NCBI GenBank assembly: GCA_914767715.1
Contig: OU612069.1
Coordinates: 16,119,387-16,179,386, forward strand
Source: Membranipora membranacea
Taxonomy: Eukaryota > Bryozoa > Gymnolaemata > Cheilostomatida > Membraniporidae
DNA length: 60,000 nt
Direction of reading: 5' to 3'
Positions 1 to 12,395 of this stretch are shown one piece after another. The notes under the pieces were generated by a model. That model did not search any database. It was not told the DNA's origin and was given only the letters and a program-made list of their open reading frames with translations. Each line of letters begins with the position of its first letter. Positions within the stretch are counted from its first letter, which is position 1. A program made the position numbers and the translations under genes.

Positions 1-59
1 TTATTACATATTTTTCTCCCAAGAGTTTGCACAAGGGATTAAATATTTAGGACAACGCT

Positions 60-285
60 GGTTAAAATCTCAAGGTTTCATCACTCACTGCATCCCCAAG
101 ACAGGGTGGCGAGATAGGGGTGCCTTAGGGGCTAGGCTGCAATGGCTGCGCCAATTTACTCTCAGTTTGTAGGCAGGTCGGAGCACATCTGGGGGTCCAA
201 CAATCCCCAGTAGTCAGTGGACTACAGTGGGATTCGAACCCACAACTTTCAACACTTGCGTGCTGACCAACTGAGCCACCTCCTG
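60..285 (-). mobile_element. tRNA-derived SINE, copy 1
   Basis: Read on the minus strand, the element opens with a tRNA-like head: an A box (GGCTCAGTTGGTCAGC) near 262-277 and a B box (GGTTCGAATCC) near 228-238. A body follows that contains TGCTCCGACCTGCCTACAAA. The same head, body order and body core recur on the plus strand at 19447-19640, so this is a dispersed family and not a functional tRNA. The 3' end is not well defined, and the far-left limit is a guess. Confidence 0.7.
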
Positions 286-602
286 ATGCGTATCAGATAT
301 CAAATTTTGTTTGCCCTATTCTTTGGCAAACTATCTATCATTATTATTCACATTAAAATTGAACTTTTGGTGGCCAAGTCATCAACACTGAAAGCATTTT
401 ATTGCTGCTTGCAGTTTTGTTAAGAAGGTCATTTCCCAGGCTATATTTTTCATGCCAGTATGGACAGCTATATAGGTAAATGACAGATGAGTTCCTGTTT
501 TGAGTATTCTAACTGTAAAGCTTATAGTCCGGAGGCAGTCTATGCAAAATATGGCTAGAAATATAACTTCATTTACAATTTTGACTGGATATGGTTTGAC
601 AG

Positions 603-2406
603 TTGTTCCTGGTAGAGTTTTCCATGCTGAATGGTAACAGTAATATTGTACCTTACACTGAGTTGCAGAATAGTCCATTCATTGCCAAAACCGCCGCCGG
701 CAAAAGGGAAAGTGATCAAAAATTGATGATATGGATCGTCAAGAAACTTGATGATGGAAACCCAAAGACGTGCTGGAATGTTATCAACACACTCAGAGGC
801 AAACACAAAACTAAGACAAAAGAAAGCTACAACCTAAACGGCGAACACCTAAACCAACAGCAGACAGCTAATAGACTCAATGACTATTTCTCATCAGTTG
901 GAGGAACCCCGACTAGTATAACCCCTGACACCGCCAGTCATGAGAGCGCTACACCCCTGTCTGTTACAGTCGATCAGGTATATACATGGCTCATAGATAT
1001 TGACACAAGGAAGGCTACACATTCACATGACTTCCCATCATGGGTTACACGAATGTGCGCAGACGAGCTTTGCTTTCCTATATGTACTATCATAAACAGC
1101 TGTTTTAAATGTGGTTATTTTCCTGATATTTGGAAATGTGCAGAGATAGTACCAATCGAAAAAAAGAAGTCTGTTGATACTGAATCAGATTTTAGACCTA
1201 TTTCCTTGTTATGGCACCTGGGCAAAATTATTGAAAAAGCTGTTATGCATTTTTATGTTCAGTTTGTTTTACCAACCATTGATGGAAACCAGTATGCGTA
1301 TCAGAAAGGCCGAGGTACAGTAGATGCAATCATAGCTGCTATCGATAATTGGACACAATTATTAGATGAACCAAAGTCAAAATATTTGACAGTCGCTTTC
1401 CTTGACATGTCAAAGGCTTTTGACAAGATGGACAGAGGAAAACTGATAGATATGCTAACGAGGAAGGGTATCAACTATAATCTAGTGCAAATCATCAACA
1501 GCTTCCTCACACACCGATACCAATCAGTACGCATCGGCAACAATACCAGTCGAACATTACCAGTTATAAATGGAACACCCCAGGGGACATTGCTTGGTCC
1601 TGTCTTCTGGCTTTTATATGTGGACAGCCTTGAAGTTGAATGTGACATAATAAAATACGCAGATGACCTGACATTAACAGGCCTGCCCGCTAAAACACTA
1701 AACCAACAACTGGACCTCCAAACCTCTCTAGACACAGTATCGACATGGTGCGATGAGTATAATATGGTGGCTAATGCAAAAAAAGTCATCTATTATGCAT
1801 CTGACTAACAAACATGCTCGATACCAATTCCAACCACCAACTCTGAAGCTGAATGGAGAACAAATACCACCGACAACTAAGACTAGATTTCTAGGAATCA
1901 CTATCGATCAGCATCTGTCTTTCGAAGACCATGTTGACTCGATCCTGAAGAACGTCAGACCGCTAACCTATACCCTTCTTAACCTCAAACGCTCTGGCGT
2001 ACCTCAGCAGTTACTCACGAGGTTCTACCTTACATGTATACGGCCTCGTATGACATATGGAAGCGTAGCCTGGTTCTGCATGATGACCGACCAACAGAAG
2101 AAACAAGTTATCCAGCTGGAAAAACTCTCACTGAAAATTATAGCCCCAGGCAGTGACGAGTATAGTGAAAGGACAGCCCTGCTAAACATCATACCACTAG
2201 ACGAATATATTGACTCTATGTGCCATCAACACATCGACAAGATCAAGACACCTGGGCACTGCCTGCATCATTTACTACCTCAACCGAGTGCTCGCAGACC
2301 TAGTAGACATACAATGCGCCTCAACACCAGCTCACGAACTGAATTGAGAGGCAACACTTTACTCATGTGTTACAGCAATGCCGGATGTGTAAATTATAAA
2401 GTCTAA
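603..2406 (+). pseudogene. LINE reverse transcriptase, 5'-truncated and frameshifted
   Basis: Two overlapping frames together give the reverse transcriptase and C-terminal part of a non-LTR retrotransposon ORF2. Frame 1 (603-1808) has the finger motif FRPISLL, AFLDMSKAFDKMD (motif A), NGTPQGTLLGP (motif B) and YADD (motif C). The frame then breaks near 1780 at a run of seven A, and the thumb/C-terminal part continues in another frame (about 1785-2406; LGITIDQHLSFEDHV, then a conserved Tyr/Trp region). No endonuclease domain lies upstream, so the copy is truncated. The motifs resemble CR1/Jockey-like LINEs, but the clade is not certain. The apparent first residue of frame 1 is not an ATG. This copy cannot make an intact protein as read. 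Confidence 0.88.
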
Positions 2407-2545
2407 GAATTAATTTTATTCTGTTTTTATTTTCATGCCCAGGTTGCCTTCCTTACTTATATTGTGATGAAACCTCTAAAGGTCGCCTCTAATTTTTAGA
2501 AGATGATCATTGGTTCAGTAATAAAGATTATTATATTATAAAACA
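2407..2545 (+). mobile_element. 3' UTR and tail of the LINE
   Basis: The sequence after the LINE stop is non-coding and ends in an A/T-rich stretch with AATAAAG followed by TTA-type repeats (about 2518-2540). This resembles the short microsatellite tails of CR1/L2-like LINEs. The end is inferred because no target-site duplication could be fixed. Confidence 0.4.
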
Positions 2546-5045
2546 TCCAAAATCTGAAAGAACATGATATGATTAGTGAATCTACAAGTTTTTCTGGAAC
2601 TGCTGTCATAATTATCTGAAACGGGGCTGACAACCGTCTTTGCTGCTGCCTCAAAAACTGTCTTTGGATGGTCCTAGATTTCTGATTGCTTTATGGTAGT
2701 TTTGTATTGACACCATCGATGATCAAAAATATTTTTTTCAAAATCGAAATCATTTTAGATGACATTTGAAAAAGTTAGTTTTTGCTTTACACGCTATAAC
2801 CTTGTTTATGAAACTAGGCCTATAATGGAAACTTAAATTAGGTACCATTTAAAAAGCAACACACTCAGAGCATTAAAACCTGGTGTAATGCAATGGGAGG
2901 GCCAATACAACATTACCATAAAAAATCAGATCACCGAAGCCAGTTTTCAAGGCGCCAGGTGATTAAGGGTTATTGCAACTGTTGTTGGCCGCATCTCGTC
3001 TATTTATGGCAGTAGTCCCATGAGAACTTGTAGATCCACTAATAATGACATGCTCTTAAAGATTTTGGATATTGTTAAACCAAATCATCAAAAACTCTAC
3101 CAGAAGCAACTGTCAAATCAAATCAATATTTTACTCAGCACAGGGTTGCCAAATCTACTCTTTTTCCGATATAACTTTTTACTCTTCTTTTCAAAAATCA
3201 TGGTCATTTGGTCTTTTTCAAGCTTGATCTCATGCGATGCTCATTCTTATGCTTTATCACTGTGTTTTAAGTTTTTATCATTGGTACATGGCTTCAGTTT
3301 GACTCAGAGTCCTTAATTTTAGGGTCTCAAATTTCCACAAGAGACGCTCCGGCACCTCACTTGCAACCTTTATGCGGCCCTGAATAACAACCAAGCCATC
3401 TACATACCCAACAAAATATACTTGTTTTTCTCAAAACCCTGGGGGCTGGTTGGTGTCGAGCTATACACTCACTGCTTTCTGACAAACAAACAGTCAAAGT
3501 CTGGCAAAACCTAGAATGAAAGACATATTTGTAATCACAAGTAAGTTTTATTCTGTTTGATATGAACATGTAGGCTTGCTTACACAAGCAGAGTAGAAAC
3601 ACTTGACTTATTATCTATAGTGTAGCAGTGAGCAGTATTTTGTGTTAATCAATCAAGCTAAGACAGAGAAGAGGAGAGAAGTAGCTACATCTGAGGGAGC
3701 TGAGGGCTGGTACATTCAATCAGCCAGAAGGATTTACCAAGGGGTGCTCCTTTTAGCTGTGGAGTAGTTAGTGGCATGTGTAGGCGACGGAAATTTTTTG
3801 AAAAAAAGAGACATTCTAGTACATACCAGCCAACTTTTATGGATGAGCAACACCAAGCATGATACCAAAAATATTTAACAGCGACACCCTCTTGCCCGGG
3901 CCCCGATTGAAAGTTCTAGCGATAAAAGAAAACATTGAGTTCCGATTGTTAAAAAAAAAAATTTAAACCTCCCAAGGGGTGCTCCCTTGAGCGCCCTGAG
4001 CACCCCTTCTGACGCCCATGCAATCAGCATCACCCTTTATATTATTCACCATACAGTTAAACATTTTATTGAAGCAAAGTTATAGATCATCGGCATTTTG
4101 TCTTCGGCGGGATAATTAATTTTGGATCTGTGTTTTCAGAAACAGCTTGGGCTAACACAATCAATCAAAATTTCCTCAAAATCATAGCTGGTGATAAATA
4201 ATAGAGATTTCATTGATATAAATAATATAACCTATATATGACATCTGTGGGGGCTTCCTTGTTATTGTCAATCATGTGAACAATTAAACCCAATGGAAAC
4301 AGCTGCTGTGATTTGCAAAATCATCCAAAATAGCCGGACATTTTTAGAATAAGACATCTTCCTGTCAAATATCGCTGAGTCATTTTAGACCTTTCCCTTT
4401 CTACTTGAGAAGCTTATGATAGAGAACTGAACAATTCATTATATAAAGAGGATAGGTTGGGGGGAAGGTGGTATAAGTTGAACGAACGGTCTGTTCACTA
4501 CCCTGATTTATTAGACGGTACATGCATTTCTTCAATACGCCTTTGTTTTCGTAGCATTCGAGAAATGCTCATGTTCACATTATTAACCTTCTCTTCTTAC
4601 TGTGGAACTTATCAATTGATCAAATTTGTAAGTGTGTGGTCGTCAAGGGTATTGTCACAAAATACGGATGTATTTTTTTTAAAGTCTCCTTATTGTCTTC
4701 TTTCTAATATCCATCTTGTAATATGTTGGTAGCATCAAAAGTATGGCATATAAATCAAACAAAATAAAAGGAGTCTGAGTTGCATTAGTTGAAAAATTGC
4801 ATATAGAATTCTAAAAAGGTGTTTTGTCTCTTGGTGGTTTTACACTTGAATGGCTTGTAATCTTCTATCTTTGCTCTTCAAGCAGACTTTCTGTTGGTAT
4901 TTATTTATATGCGAGGGTTCAGGGAATGATGATAGTCGTTGGCTATTTTAGTGAACTGTTCAAAACATGCGCAGGAAAATTGCTATTTTTGGGAGTGCTA
5001 GATCGTCAAGCCTCTGTTTATAGTTCTCAGCGAATGGCAGCATTA
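2546..5045. other. Gene-free stretch with repeat debris
   Basis: No supported gene. ORFs here are short, AT-rich and lack family motifs. Between about 3735 and 4015 the motif AAGGGGTGCTCC occurs twice and is followed by an inverted GAGCACCCCTT. This suggests the end of a DNA transposon, but no full element could be delimited. Confidence 0.4.
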
Positions 5046-5049
5046 TATG

Positions 5050-5740
5050 ATTTACTGATTGATTGATGAAAACTTTATTATAGATTTAAATACATTGAAA
5101 GATGTATATTATTAATCCGATTTATAATCAAAAAGATAATATAGCGTAAAATGTATTCAATAAAATTGAGCGAGATCATCACAATCAGAATTAGGCTTCA
5201 GTTTCGTATTCCCATATTTGATGAAGAGACATCTGCTGGTTAGCGCTGTATTATAGGGATTGGTTTGGCTGTTATTGCTGCTCAGGTCTCCATGAGGACG
5301 GCTCAGGAAGCAGGTGATTATGCATGTCTCTTTTCTTCTGGCTTTGGTCATAGCTTTCACAGCATGGGTTGATGATTTTGAGGGCGAGCTATTGTATTGT
5401 ATCGAGTTGTTCCATGCTGTGACTGGCTACATGAGGGAACCATGCAGGGGCGGCGTATGCCGCTACGGATAGTATGTCGGCTTTGTAGGCATGCAGTAAA
5501 CTAGGTGTTGATACTCCGTACCGTCTTAGATTGGTCAGGCCATGGCACTCAGATCTGTATTAGTCCACAAGGTTGAAAACGTGGTGAAAGATGAATAGAT
5601 GAGAGTCTACAAATACATCAAGCTGTCCGAAGGTGGAGACACTTTCGATGTTCTCATCTCTGATCCTAATTGTGTCAACTGTTTGAGCACATTTGAGATT
5701 TAGTATCACGATTTTGTTCTTCTTTGTATTCATGAGAGGA
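5050..5740 (-). pseudogene. Decayed LINE reverse transcriptase C-terminus
   Basis: Minus-strand conceptual translation, with stops, gives LINE-like pieces. Near 5735-5560 there is an N-terminal block with IRIRDENIESVSTFGQLDVF, matching the usual 'I.g..i..v..f..LG' strand after the YADD palm. Near 5540-5370 there is LRRYGVSTPSLLHAYKADIL, then AAPAWFP and LALKIINP. The last part (5360-5157) is open but ends without motifs. At 5047-5075 the plus strand shows GATTGATTGATGAAAACTTT, which on the minus strand is a LINE-type tail with ATCA repeats. Several in-frame stops show that it is dead. It is a different and more divergent copy than the one at 603-2406. Confidence 0.6.
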
Positions 5741-6453
5741 GATTATTCTCACTACAAATTGAGATGTCATTTGCTGCAGCTTGGAGTGTTGTCGAGGTAC
5801 TCACAGAATCTTCGCAACGAGACATGGGTTGTGAAGTTATAAAAGAGGCAAATAGGGGAAGAGAGGATAACGCCACAATAGAGGGGTAAATCCAAACTGA
5901 AGACTAAAAATAGCTCAAAAAGTCATACATTGCAGTTTCCCTTTCAGACCAATGGTGCACACAACTTTGTTTTTGATGGCAGATCCTGACAGATTGAAGC
6001 CTTTGCCATGGATTGTCACCTGATTTGAGCTGTTGGGCGATATCGCAACGCAACGCTAATGCGCACTGTCACTTTAAATGTGTCAAACTGATTAATTATT
6101 CCATTACTTAAATAATTATAAATATATGCTTGGGGGTGCATCATCATTCTTTGAGTGTTTTTCTGTAGATTTGTTAGGGTACAAAAGAAAAAAAACACAG
6201 AAGTCGAAGCTATGGTCAAATTTATTGTAATTGGAAATTTTGAACTCTTCAAATTGAAATGAAATAGAAACAGTTTGAAATTAGAAATTATGAATCAAGC
6301 ATAAAAACAAATTGAAATAGACAGCTATTTAAAAAAGGGACATGATGCCACTCCTTTAAATTAATGTCCATTTCTATTTCGAAAGCTCATTATTGGTAAT
6401 ACGAAACATCGAAGGATTTTCGTGCAGCCTGGATGTAAGTCAATGTTTCTACA

Positions 6454-6459
6454 TTTATT
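6454..6459 (-). promoter_or_regulatory. Poly(A) signal of reeler A
   Basis: AATAAA lies on the minus strand about 20 bases past the TAG stop of reeler A, in the expected place for a polyadenylation signal. Confidence 0.5.
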
Positions 6460-6478
6460 GTTGTGACGGCAGCATTTC

Positions 6479-8063
6479 CTATTTCCTCGCACCGCCTCGT
6501 CGTGGTAGTGACAGTGGTGGTGCTTGCGTGACATCAAATCTCTCCTGCACCCAGTAGGTAGCGAAGTTCTGCACCACTGATATTCTAAAACAATCATATA
6601 TACAATCTAATATAGTATAAGTATAGGATATGGACATGCATGTATTCAGGAATCTTTCAAAAATTGAGTGAAAATCTGTTGTAATTAATTGAAATGTGGT
6701 GACCTTTTATTGGTGGTGAGGCAGTTTTTTTTTCCATCAAGATCTTGTGTAACCATGTTGGCCGATATAGTTATCAGGGTCGAAAATAGCCAATGTAGTG
6801 GCTCTACACTGATGAGAGGTTCTTTGGAAAAGAGAACCAATGATAGATCACGGCTTGTTATAGTTAAAGTGGAGCTGAATACTTTCAAATTCAAATTCAA
6901 TATCAACATTAGTACTTTCAGGAAAGTACCATCTAACCTGGCATAGTCTTTCTACTACTCCTCAGCCAATCAGATCAGAGCCAAGATATTGGCAAGGTTG
7001 TACATGGAAAATAAAATCAACTATTCAACTTACACACACTGTTTAACGGGCAGTGCTTGCTCTGCCTCGCTGAGATCAAAGAGAACTCTGATTCCAGTTT
7101 TCAGGTCGAAGTTTGCTTGAGTTACGGAAGCATCATCGCAGATTGGCTGATAATAGGTGCTGTTGTACCTTTCAACAGTACCAATTCTGTTGTCGTCACC
7201 ATTCCGTACCTGAATCATAAGGCCTGGAAACCTCAAATCAGTAGTCGCATCACGTGGCACTCTGAGGCGGACTAAAAAAGAAATGAAATAAACAGTAGTC
7301 AACCTTTTTATGAAAAGTAATAGAAGCCAATCGCCAGGTGTTTAAAATAATCTCCTGAGGCGAACTAAAACGGAAATGAACAGTAGTCAACTTTTTTACG
7401 AAAAATAAAAGCTGCTCACGAGAGATCGCACTTTGGATTCAATCTTTAAAAAAGAATGTATCAGATATTAAATTTCATTTGCCCCACTCTTGGGTGATAA
7501 TCACAGCACAGTCCACTTAATTAAAAGCTCTGGAGACCACAAAAAGATTGTCCTAATTAAGCAGCGTCTGAATTAAGTGATATTAGAATGCATTGAGATT
7601 TGGCTGAAGGGACCAATCATCCTTGTCTGAATTAACAGGAGCGCTGAATTAAAAAGTCTGAATTAGCCAGTATACGCTGTTTCAAATTTTTAATTACATT
7701 CAATTCGACTTTGGGTGGCCAGCTGTGGTTAGTCAAAAGATTGTAAGTCATGACGAGAACATCTCTTGGGATTGTTAAACCTCAACAATGTGTAAAGAAA
7801 TAAATTAATCTACAGCAATGAAACTAAAACGGTTGTCTCCTACCAAGGAAGTATGAAAATAGAACATTACCTGAAACTTTGCCGTCTCGTATAAGACAGC
7901 GGACGTTATATGGTAAGGGCGTTGTTTGAGCTGTGGTGTTTGGGTGATCAGGCGCCATAGAATCACATGCCATCTCTAGTTCTTCAATCGTGTGTGTAGA
8001 AGGTTGTGCGAAGGTTCCGCCAATAAGCGCACCGAGCTGTAGGATGATCAGAATACCTGCCAT
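6479..8063 (-). CDS. Small secreted reeler-domain protein A
   Basis: Three exons, all in frame: 8063-7871 (phase 1 out), 7271-7034 (phase 2 out) and 6584-6479, giving about 178 aa. The start is the ATG at 8063; the upstream open codons lead only to a TTG. An N-terminal hydrophobic signal peptide (MAGILIILQLGALIGGTFAQ) is followed by the reeler hallmark CDSMAPDH, a PYNV turn, then FPGLMIQVRNGDDNRIG, PICDD, VKQC and the closing strand SVVQNFATYWVQ. Four Cys (in CDS, VRC, PIC, KQC) are shared with B and C, consistent with two disulfides. Reeler domains occur in reelin, spondins, FRRS1-like reductases and insect defence (noduler-like) proteins. Here the domain stands alone, most like the last group. 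Function (secreted recognition or defence) is inference. Donors GTAATG and GTAAGT and pyrimidine-rich acceptors are clear. The basic tail after the domain (LPRRGGARK) is unique to this copy. Confidence 0.88.
6789..6993. mobile_element. MITE-B copy 1, in intron 2 of reeler A
   Basis: The ends are imperfect inverted repeats: GCCAATGTAGTGGCTCT at the left, and at the right a block whose complement begins GCCAATATCTTGGCTCTGAT. The interior contains CTTTCAGGAAAGTACCATC, which is also present in the copy at 34510-34795. The element lies between exons 2 and 3 of reeler A. There is no coding capacity. Confidence 0.6.
7503..7679. mobile_element. MITE-C copy 1 (Tc1/pogo-like), in intron 1 of reeler A
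   Basis: The inverted ends are CAGCACAGTCCACTTAATTAA and, on the other strand, CAGCGTATACTGGCTAATTC. The core shared with copies at 41519 and 54789 includes AATGCATTGAGAT, CTGAAGGGACCAAT and GAATTAACAGGAG. The ends resemble short non-autonomous Tc1/mariner-pogo elements; the superfamily is inferred from the end sequence only. Confidence 0.6.
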
Positions 8064-8095
8064 GTCGACTGAATGCAGAATGATGTGCAACGGAC

Positions 8096-8122
8096 ACTTT
8101 TATAGCTCTCACTTGCTATATA
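8096..8122 (-). promoter_or_regulatory. Candidate TATA box of reeler A
   Basis: On the minus strand, TATAAAAG lies about 33-40 bases upstream of the ATG, with a second ATTATATAG about 20 bases further out. Either could position transcription just upstream of the start codon; the first would give a very short 5' UTR. No such box is obvious before reeler B. Confidence 0.4.
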
Positions 8123-9320
8123 ATCAAATAGATCACTCAGCTTACAGACCTGCCAAACCCGACCCCATTGTTTGACATGATGCAAATTTTGACCTGACTC
8201 TCAGTTTTCGCAGAACTGTGTCTAGAAAATGATGACTATATCACTAGTTGTCTTATCATTGCCATCAATAATGCATCAATATTGATATCAATGATTCTAT
8301 ATTATATCCAGGCCAGGACAGACCAAGGTTCGTGCAATCGTTCTAACAGTTTTCAAGGCCAGGATGACAGACAATTTTATAGTTCACACTTCTCATAAAC
8401 TGGAATTGATGACCCAACTTGCCGACCATGCCGACCCGCCTTGAACCCAGCCTTGTGACGCGGCTACAAAACAATAGCTGTGTGACAAGGCTCCCTCCAG
8501 CCTGTGACATGATGCAAATTCTGCTTCTAGAAAATAATGATGATATCACTAACTATTTTATCATTGCTATCAATAATGCAAAAAATGTCGTTACCTAATT
8601 CCATATTATCTCCAGGCAAGGCAAAACGATTTTTTAAGGCCAAGAAGGGCCAGAAAGACAATTTTTGCCTCATGACTAAAGCGCACTGCTAACAAAAAGA
8701 TGAACAAAGCACTTTTTAATATCAAATCAATAAAAGCTTCAAGGTCTATATCTCTTGCCTTGTAACTGTTTATGATTGAAGTCGGAAGCCAGCTAAATAC
8801 CAGTTGCGCGTCAAAATACATCATCAGAGGATCTAAAATGTTCACTCAAAATATAGCTTGAACTCTGCAGTCAGCAGGTTTCCTTGTCTTGCCTCTAGAT
8901 TGTGACCTGAAATGAAGTTAATTAAGGGCAATTCTGATGTAACAGATTTTCAATTCTCACTGTCCATTCTGCAAAACTGAACCTTTTTCGACCAGGCTGT
9001 GATATTTAAAAACTTGCTCACCAGTGTTATGAACTCATAACAACATGGTATTTCATATTCACTAGGCTTTTTTGAGATATTGATAATGCGCTCCAAAAAA
9101 CTAGCCCTCTAAAAAATAATTTTGCAAAGTTCTGAGCAATTGATGAGATTTCACTTAAAAAGTGTTACCTGAGTGGAGCCTGTGATGTCTGTGTTTTAGA
9201 ATGATGAAAAATTAAATTTGTGTCACTTGCTTTTCAGTGAAAAAAATTGAAAAAAAGAGTGTAACAGATTTACCAAAAAACTGTAACAGATATTCGAGTG
9301 AGAATTTAATACAAGTTTAA
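8123..9320. other. Non-coding stretch upstream of reeler A
   Basis: No gene or clear repeat family. It holds two related blocks (about 8215-8285 and 8510-8590), each with AATGATGA, ATATCACTA and ATCATTGC followed by TCAATAATGC. This is a local duplication of roughly 300-base period that also carries GACATGATGCAAATT. Confidence 0.4.
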
Positions 9321-9680
9321 ACTACTGCTGCCACTCATGCAAATTTGTGCTCAATGAATTCTGCATAGCTCCAAGATAATTAATTGAGACTTAATTCTCA
9401 TAATTGTCACCTAATGGGCAAATAATTTGCACAAACTGATCTTCAAAATCATGGCATGAAATCTACGCACCAGCTTATGATGTGTACAGTTTGCACTAGT
9501 AAGACGGTAACTACGTCACCCGTGCGCGGTAGATAATTAATTTCAAACCCTAATTTTGACGATCAGTTTGTGCAAATTATTTGCTCATTAGGTGACAATG
9601 CTGAGATTGCAGCCTCATTTTACTAGTTTTGAGCTACGAGAATTCTATAAGCACACATTTGGCTGTGTGGCAGCAGTGGT
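9321..9680. mobile_element. MITE-D copy 1, long-TIR element
   Basis: About 360 bp bounded by ACTACTGCTGCC at the left and GGCAGCAGTGGT at the right. The inverted arms are roughly 130 bp and imperfect. The best-conserved inner part reads TCACCTAATGGGCAAATAAT at the left and reappears inverted near 9550-9595. A second copy is at 33598-33914. Non-coding. Confidence 0.7.
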
Positions 9681-10044
9681 TTAAGTGATTTTGAAGTATT
9701 TTCTTACATTATGTATCAAGTTCCTCTGCGTTTCATACCCAAGAATTGTTGGACAATTCTGTACAATTCTAGAATTGTTCGAAACTGACCCATATATCAT
9801 TACCCAACCAGCAATCATTATTGTGTAATTAACCCTGCCTGCTGAATAAATTACATTCATTATTGCTATTGTATAGTTATAGTATAAGCCTTTACAGTTC
9901 TAGTCAATATTATATAATTGGATTGAGATTGTATTCAATGAGTTTGTATTTAGATGACCAAGCAAGATCTGCTGTAATGAATAGATATTGCTGTGCAAGG
10001 AAGCATCAAAGTCTACAACGCGGGAGGCCCAGGTTCAAATCCCC

Positions 10045-10580
10045 GCTCGGGAAAATCGTTTCTTTTCGTTTCATCATGGTGGAACAAAATACTTATGTTC
10101 AACTCTTCTGTGTTGTACCATACCCTATGTTATATTTTGTGCAATATGTTAATATTGGCAGCAACTGCATAAATAGAATACATCAGCTAAACTATGATAG
10201 CAGAATTATCAGAAGACTTTGCCACTAATAAAAATTTATAACATCGCTCACCAGTTGAGCGAGGAATTACTTTGTATCAATTATCCTACATGCCTAAGTG
10301 GAGAGAAGTGATATGTGAATGAGGCCATATTTTCCACAGAACCACTGACTACTGAAAATATGCTGACTGATGCTACAAAAACACATTCTTGGTGTCACAG
10401 CAAGTAGTATGAGTACTGAATATTGTCATAGTCTAATCTACGCTCCTTGTGATTATTGAGAGTGAATGGCTCTCAGCTATTTCTATTTGTTAGCCAAAGA
10501 TGCTCTGTGCATGGAGTAAGCTCTGAATGTTATGGTATGTGGGCTGAGGGAGGCCAAGGTAAATCAACTATTGTAAGCCC
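10045..10580. repeat. Local duplication block 1a
   Basis: This block matches 11665-12395 over most of its length. Shared stretches include TCTTTTCGTTTCATCATG, TAGAATACATCAGC, CCTACATGCCTAAGTGGAGA, AATGAGGCCATATT and TCTAATCTACGCTCC. The second copy has an extra segment at about 11700-11900. A Pol III B-box-like GGTTCAAATCC lies just upstream at 10031. No coding capacity is evident. Confidence 0.7.
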
Positions 10581-10950
10581 GGTATATATTCATTACCTGT
10601 CTACAAAGGAGCTCTTGATGTTATACTATATTATTCTATTATTAAATAGTGTACAGGAAGCAATTTTGGCATTTTTCTCTCTCACTCTTGGATGGTAGTT
10701 CCCTAGTAGGTGTTGGCACTAGTACAGAGAGTATTAAAATGTTAGACTAAGACTAGTGGCAACACTGTTTAAAGTAATAAATTTTAATCTGTCAGCTTGA
10801 GTGCCACAAGCAGGGAGGTTAGCCAATAACAGGCATAATTACATAACTTCCTTGATATCCTTGTTGTCAAAATCTTAAATTGTCCAATTAAGTATAATTA
10901 ACAATGTTTGCTAATCCTTCACACACATTCCATTGTACTTGTTACAAGTC

Positions 10951-10980
10951 AGGGCCGTCTAGGGCCGTCTAGGGCCGTCT
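10951..10980. repeat. Tandem repeat, 3 x 10 bp
   Basis: Three exact copies of AGGGCCGTCT in a row. Confidence 0.9.
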
Positions 10981-11664
10981 GATGTATGAGGAATGGAGAC
11001 TAGCGCCGCAGACACCGATCTCAGATAGTACGGAGGACAATCACAGATATCACAATCTCAAATAATTGCCACTCAAATACTCATGATATTTTTGTTTTCA
11101 AGCCTCAAACTGTATTTCATAATTATGTCATTTATAATACTTGTAAAAACTGTACAAAAACCACTTTTGCTGTAGATTGTTTTTTTATACATTCTCAAAT
11201 ATTATCCTTGCATCTTTGCCTGCAAATAGATGCATTTTATTTTTTGTGTGTATTATTTTATCAAGAAAGAGTTTATCATCATGACACACTTGTGGAATCA
11301 GAGACAGGAGTCATTGTAAGCTGACCTAACTTCCTGTCTTTTGCTGCTGATAATGAATGCGGTGAGTTTTTAATTTCGCGAATATACATTTTTATAATGA
11401 TGGTTGTTTGGGTGGAAGTGCAATCATGATCATTCTTTGACAGAAGAGTGAGGGTGCGGGAAGTTGTAACCTTTGTAACAGCCATCACCTGTCATGTATC
11501 AGGTCATGACAGTGACCGGTCTGGCTGTCACTGGAAATGCCATATAATAATAACCATTTCTTATTCACTTCCAGCGGCAGATATAATGACATTTTAATAG
11601 GCATTTATTACAATAACAATGACCAAATAAGCTAATCTCATCGAAAATGATCAGGCAGATTTGG

Positions 11665-12395
11665 GCAAATCTTTTCTTTTCGTTTCATCATGATGTAACT
11701 CAAAAGCAGTCCATTTGAGTTGAGAGTGATTAGTGCCAAATTGTTGCATGAAAGCTTGTGATACTCCCTTCATCCCACCCTACTAGAAACCAAGCAAATA
11801 CTCATCCCTCCACGAGAAGATATTGTTAAAGAGATTATCTGTAAAAAGTTTTGCCACTGACAATATTTTAAAGCACAGAATACTCCGGGTATTGTAATGA
11901 TAAGCCGACGAAATCCTGATGTTCAAATCTACTAAGTCGTATCGTACCCTACATTATCTTTTGTCCAATATGTCAATGCTAGCAGCAATTGCATATTTAG
12001 AATACATCAGCCAAACTATTCTAGCGAAATTATTACAAAACTTTGCTACTAATAAAAAGTACAAAATCGTTAACTGGTTGAGCGAGGATCTACTTTGTAT
12101 AAAACGTCCTACATGCCTAAGTGGAGAGAAGTGATGAGAATGAGGCCATATTATCCATAGAACAAATGATTGACCAAAATATTGGTGAAAATATGCTTGC
12201 TGATGCTAAAAAAAACACATACTTGTTGTCATAGCATGTAGTATTAGTACTGAATATCGGTATAGTCCTAATCTACGCTCCTCGGGATTTTTTAGCGTGA
12301 ATGGCTTTCATCAGCTGTTTGTTGGCTGAAGATGCTCTGGGCATGGGGCAAGCTCTGAATTTTATGGTATATGGATAGAGAGAAGCAAGAGTAAA
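11665..12395. repeat. Local duplication block 1b
   Basis: Second copy of the block at 10045-10580, in the same orientation and diverged by substitutions and small indels. About 200 extra bases (11700-11900) interrupt it near its left end. Confidence 0.7.

Noticed and set aside
217-285. A real tRNA gene on the minus strand
   Set aside because: The head is followed by the SINE core found again at 19447; the copy is part of a dispersed element.
6685-6946. Overlapping ORFs on both strands at 6.7-6.9 kb
   Set aside because: They lie within MITE-B copy 1 in a reeler intron and have no motif.
8064-8090. Extended N-terminus for reeler A from 8090
   Set aside because: The first codon is TTG and the extension would precede a good signal peptide. 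The ATG at 8063 is better.
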